Source of the DNA: an uncultured Actinomycetes bacterium
GTDB taxonomy: Bacteria; Actinomycetota; Actinomycetes; Nanopelagicales; Nanopelagicaceae
Assembly (NCBI GenBank): GCA_903867285.1
Contig: CAIPQX010000027.1
Coordinates: forward strand, 1-23,232
Direction: 5' to 3'
DNA: 23,232 nucleotides
Numbering within the stretch: the stretch's first letter is position 1; each line of letters starts with the position of its first letter. Positions 20,810 through 23,232 of this stretch are shown here, one piece after another. Under the pieces are notes generated by a model. It saw nothing but the letters and a program-made list of their open reading frames with translations, was not told the origin of the DNA and made no database searches. The position numbers were made by a program, and so were the translations under genes.

Positions 20810-22129
20810 ATGTCATTTTCACCAGAGAAGGCGGGCTTCGAAACTCGTCAAATTCACGCCGGTCAAGTTCCTGACCCATCGACAGGCGCACGGGCGCTGC
20901 CACTATTTCAAACGACCGCTTATGTATTTCGCGATACGAAGCATGCCGCGGATCTATTTGGTTTAGCAGAACTAGGAAATATCTACACCCGTCTCATGAA
21001 CCCAACGCAAGATGCAGTTGAGCAACGAATTGCTGCACTCGAAGGTGGAGTTGCCGCGCTTCTCGTCGCTTCCGGGTCTGCAGCGACTACTTATGCCGTC
21101 TTGAATGTAGCTCAAGCAGGTGATCACATAGTTTCCTCACCAAGCCTCTATGGTGGAACTTATAACTTATTCCACTACACCTTGCCAAAGTTTGGAATCG
21201 AAGTAACGTTCGTTGAAAATCCAGATGACCCAGAGTCTTGGCGTAAGGCGCTTCGTCCAAATACCAAAGCCTTCTTCGGAGAGACGATCTCTAATCCGAA
21301 GAATGATATTTTGGATATTGCAGCGGTTGCGCAGGTCGCTCACGAAAATGGAATTCCACTCATCGTTGATAACACTGTGGCAACACCATTCCTCATCCGT
21401 CCAATTGAACATGGCGCCGACGTTGTCATCCATTCCGCAACCAAGTTCTTATCGGGTCACGGTAATTCGATCGTCGGCGCAATCGTTGACTCCGGAAACT
21501 TTGATTATGCTCTGCAAAAGGCGAAGTTCCCCGGCTTCAACGAACCAGATCCTTCGTATCATGGCCTGGTCTACGCACAAGCCTTGGGAGTCGGCTCTGC
21601 CTTTGGCGCGAACCTCTCCTACATATTCAAAATTCGCCTCACCCTGCTCCGCGATACCGGTGCTGCGGTAAGTCCATTTAACGCCTGGTTGTTAGCCATT
21701 GGTCTTGAGACTCTCTCACTTCGCATCGAACGCCATATTGAAAATGCGAGAGCGGTCGCCGCCTACCTCGATGCACATCCTCAAGTAGAAAGCGTCAATT
21801 ACGCTGAACTCGCCTCTTCGCCATGGAATCACCTCGCCAAGAAGTACGCCCCCAATGGCACTGGTGCTGTCATCTCCTTTGAAATCAAGGGCGGTATTGA
21901 AGCTGGAAAGAAGTTCGTGGAGGGCTTGCAGTTGCACTCACATGTAGCCAACATTGGAGATGTGAGATCACTTGTCATCCATCCAGCATCGACTACCCAT
22001 TCTCAACTTACCGTGGAAGAGCAGTTCACCGCGGGTGTGACCCCTGGATTAGTTCGCCTCTCTGTCGGTCTGGAAAATATCATCGACATTAAGGCCGATC
22101 TCGACGGAGGCTTTGCTGCGGCGAAGTAG
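20810..22129 (+). CDS. metY: O-acetylhomoserine sulfhydrylase
   Basis: Seen: 439 residues, full length. Cys/Met-metabolism PLP fold: GFETRQIHAGQVPDPSTGARALPLFQTTAYVF at the start, GNIYTRLMNPTQDAVEQRIAALEGG, LIVDNTVATPFLIRPIEHGADVVIHSATKFLSGHG with the PLP lysine K212, and the late VGDRSL-type segment (NIGDVRSLVIHPASTTHSQLT). The length above 420, with the long insertion after K212, marks the sulfhydrylase rather than cystathionine synthase. Known: it makes homocysteine from O-acetylhomoserine and sulfide. AGGAGG lies seven bases before the ATG and can be masked by the upstream hairpin. metX follows after eight bases, giving a complete acetylation-sulfhydrylation unit. Confidence 0.95.
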   Translation: MSFSPEKAGFETRQIHAGQVPDPSTGARALPLFQTTAYVFRDTKHAADLFGLAELGNIYTRLMNPTQDAVEQRIAALEGGVAALLVASGSAATTYAVLNVAQAGDHIVSSPSLYGGTYNLFHYTLPKFGIEVTFVENPDDPESWRKALRPNTKAFFGETISNPKNDILDIAAVAQVAHENGIPLIVDNTVATPFLIRPIEHGADVVIHSATKFLSGHGNSIVGAIVDSGNFDYALQKAKFPGFNEPDPSYHGLVYAQALGVGSAFGANLSYIFKIRLTLLRDTGAAVSPFNAWLLAIGLETLSLRIERHIENARAVAAYLDAHPQVESVNYAELASSPWNHLAKKYAPNGTGAVISFEIKGGIEAGKKFVEGLQLHSHVANIGDVRSLVIHPASTTHSQLTVEEQFTAGVTPGLVRLSVGLENIIDIKADLDGGFAAAK

Positions 22130-22137
22130 ATGCTTAT

Positions 22138-23220
22138 ATGAATGAGAGCGATTGTCCTGTAACGGGTGCGTGGCTAGAGGGCCACGATCCGGGCGATCGC
22201 CAATTCGTAAAGATTGGAGACCTCACCCTGGAATCGGGTGAGGTCCTCCCCGATATAACCATTGCCTATCAAACATGGGGGCAATTAAACGCGGATCGCA
22301 ACAATGCGATCTTGGTCAATCATGCGTTGACGGGTTGGTCGGATGTACCGGGTTGGTGGCCCTCGATTGTTGGTCCGGGTCTAGCTCTCGATTCCAATAA
22401 ATATTTTATTATCTGCCCCAATGTGATTGGTGGTTGCCAGGGAAGTACCGGCCCCTCGTCCCTCGCTCCAGATGGAAAGCGTTGGGGCTCACGTTTTCCG
22501 GTAATCACCATTCGAGATATGGTCGCCGCAGAATTACGCGTCACTGATCTTCTGGACATTAAGAGTTATGTTCTGGCGGTCGGCCCATCCCTAGGTGGGA
22601 TGCGCTCGCTGGAGTGGGCCATCGACCATTCCGACCGCGTCGAAGCTATCTGCACCATCGGATCCTCCGCAGTGGCCACCGGCGATCAAATCGGGGGCGC
22701 GTCTATTCAAATTCGCGCCATCAAGAGCGACCGCTATTTCAATGGCGGTGATTACTATGAGCAGGAGGTCGGACCGACGGAGGGAATGGGTATTGCCAGG
22801 CGGATTGCACACCTGACCTACCGGACGGAATCTGAGATGGATGTTCGCTTTGGGCGCGAGCTTCAGGGGGATGAGACTGGGCGCTACGCCATCGAGTCCT
22901 ACTTGGACCATCAAGCCCTTAAATTAGCCCGCAGATTTGATGCTAATACCTATATAGCTTTGACTGAGGCGATGAATTCCCATGATGTGGGGCGGGGTCG
23001 AGGAGGGGTGGCTGCTGCTCTGGGTGCGATAACGATCCCAGTTTCGGTAATTTCTATCGATACCGATCGCCTCTTTCCGCTCCGGTTGCAGGAGGAGATC
23101 GTGGAGCTCACGCCCTCGGCTCGCCCCCTAGAGACAATTTCCTCTCCCTTTGGCCACGACGGCTTCCTGATTGAAGTGGAATCTATGGGAGATCTCTTGC
23201 GGAAGGCGCTCATAGGGTAA
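22138..23220 (+). CDS. metX: Homoserine O-acetyltransferase
   Basis: Seen: 360 residues, full length, alpha/beta-hydrolase fold. Catalytic triad: S151 in VGPSLGGMRSLEWA, D310 in IDTDRLFP and H340 in GHDGFL. Family motifs NAILVNHALTGWSDVPGWWP, PNVIGGCQGSTGPSSLAPDGKRWGSRFP and SYLDHQALKLARRFDANTYIALTEAMNSHDVGRGRG are present. Known: it acetylates homoserine with acetyl-CoA, making the substrate of MetY. Odd: the nucleophile elbow reads GPSLGG, with Pro where most members have Gly. There is no clear ribosome site before ATG 22138, so coupling to metY is likely. The SAM riboswitch upstream should control both genes. The stop lies 12 bases before the window end. Confidence 0.94.
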   Translation: MNESDCPVTGAWLEGHDPGDRQFVKIGDLTLESGEVLPDITIAYQTWGQLNADRNNAILVNHALTGWSDVPGWWPSIVGPGLALDSNKYFIICPNVIGGCQGSTGPSSLAPDGKRWGSRFPVITIRDMVAAELRVTDLLDIKSYVLAVGPSLGGMRSLEWAIDHSDRVEAICTIGSSAVATGDQIGGASIQIRAIKSDRYFNGGDYYEQEVGPTEGMGIARRIAHLTYRTESEMDVRFGRELQGDETGRYAIESYLDHQALKLARRFDANTYIALTEAMNSHDVGRGRGGVAAALGAITIPVSVISIDTDRLFPLRLQEEIVELTPSARPLETISSPFGHDGFLIEVESMGDLLRKALIG

Positions 23221-23232
23221 ATCGACCCCAAA

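Overview
The window reads as a chromosomal stretch of a small-genome, moderate-GC actinobacterium, probably one of the planktonic freshwater lineages. No rRNA or marker gene fixes the taxon. The pointers are a SAM-IV type riboswitch, a bacterial PH-domain protein of the Cfp6 kind, a Lys/Ala/Pro-rich histone-H1-like protein, a fused DppD-DppF ATPase, and many genes whose ATG lies exactly six bases after a TANNNT -10 box, the leaderless-mRNA layout common in Actinobacteria. I see no insertion sequence, prophage, CRISPR array, tRNA or rRNA. Gene density is high and no gene-free stretch exceeds about 185 bases.

Layout. 1-1132 (minus): a GNAT acetyltransferase cut by the window edge, a four-helix membrane protein and a short LuxR-type regulator. 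1261-3022 (plus): an operon for a 54-residue membrane microprotein, a four-helix b6-type cytochrome b and a 318-residue membrane-anchored partner. 3029-5207 (plus): DinB-fold protein, MpaB/DUF2236 oxygenase-like protein and DODA/LigB extradiol dioxygenase. 5195-6457 (minus): tRNA-guanine transglycosylase, overlapping the dioxygenase gene tail to tail.

6588-13537 (plus): a peptide/nickel-type ABC importer made of a binding protein, a hairpin-rich gap, an oversized first permease, a second permease and a fused two-domain ATPase. It is interrupted by an antisense PH-domain membrane protein gene between permease 2 and the ATPase. 13552-16102: an M13 zinc endopeptidase (minus) and a MarR regulator (plus), divergent around a perfect inverted repeat. 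A strong bidirectional terminator follows, then the H1-like gene (minus) behind a phased A-tract promoter region. 16694-18784 (minus): panB followed by an MFS exporter. 18881-20587 (plus): glutamine-dependent NAD synthetase. 20599-23220 (plus): promoter, SAM-IV riboswitch, metY and metX, a SAM-controlled unit that turns homoserine into homocysteine.

The themes are peptide scavenging and peptide hydrolysis (ABC importer, M13 peptidase), cofactor synthesis (pantothenate, NAD), methionine synthesis, and an electron-transfer module built on a cytochrome b that lacks the usual quinol-oxidation loop motif and has no Rieske or cytochrome c gene beside it. That module is the least conventional gene set here.
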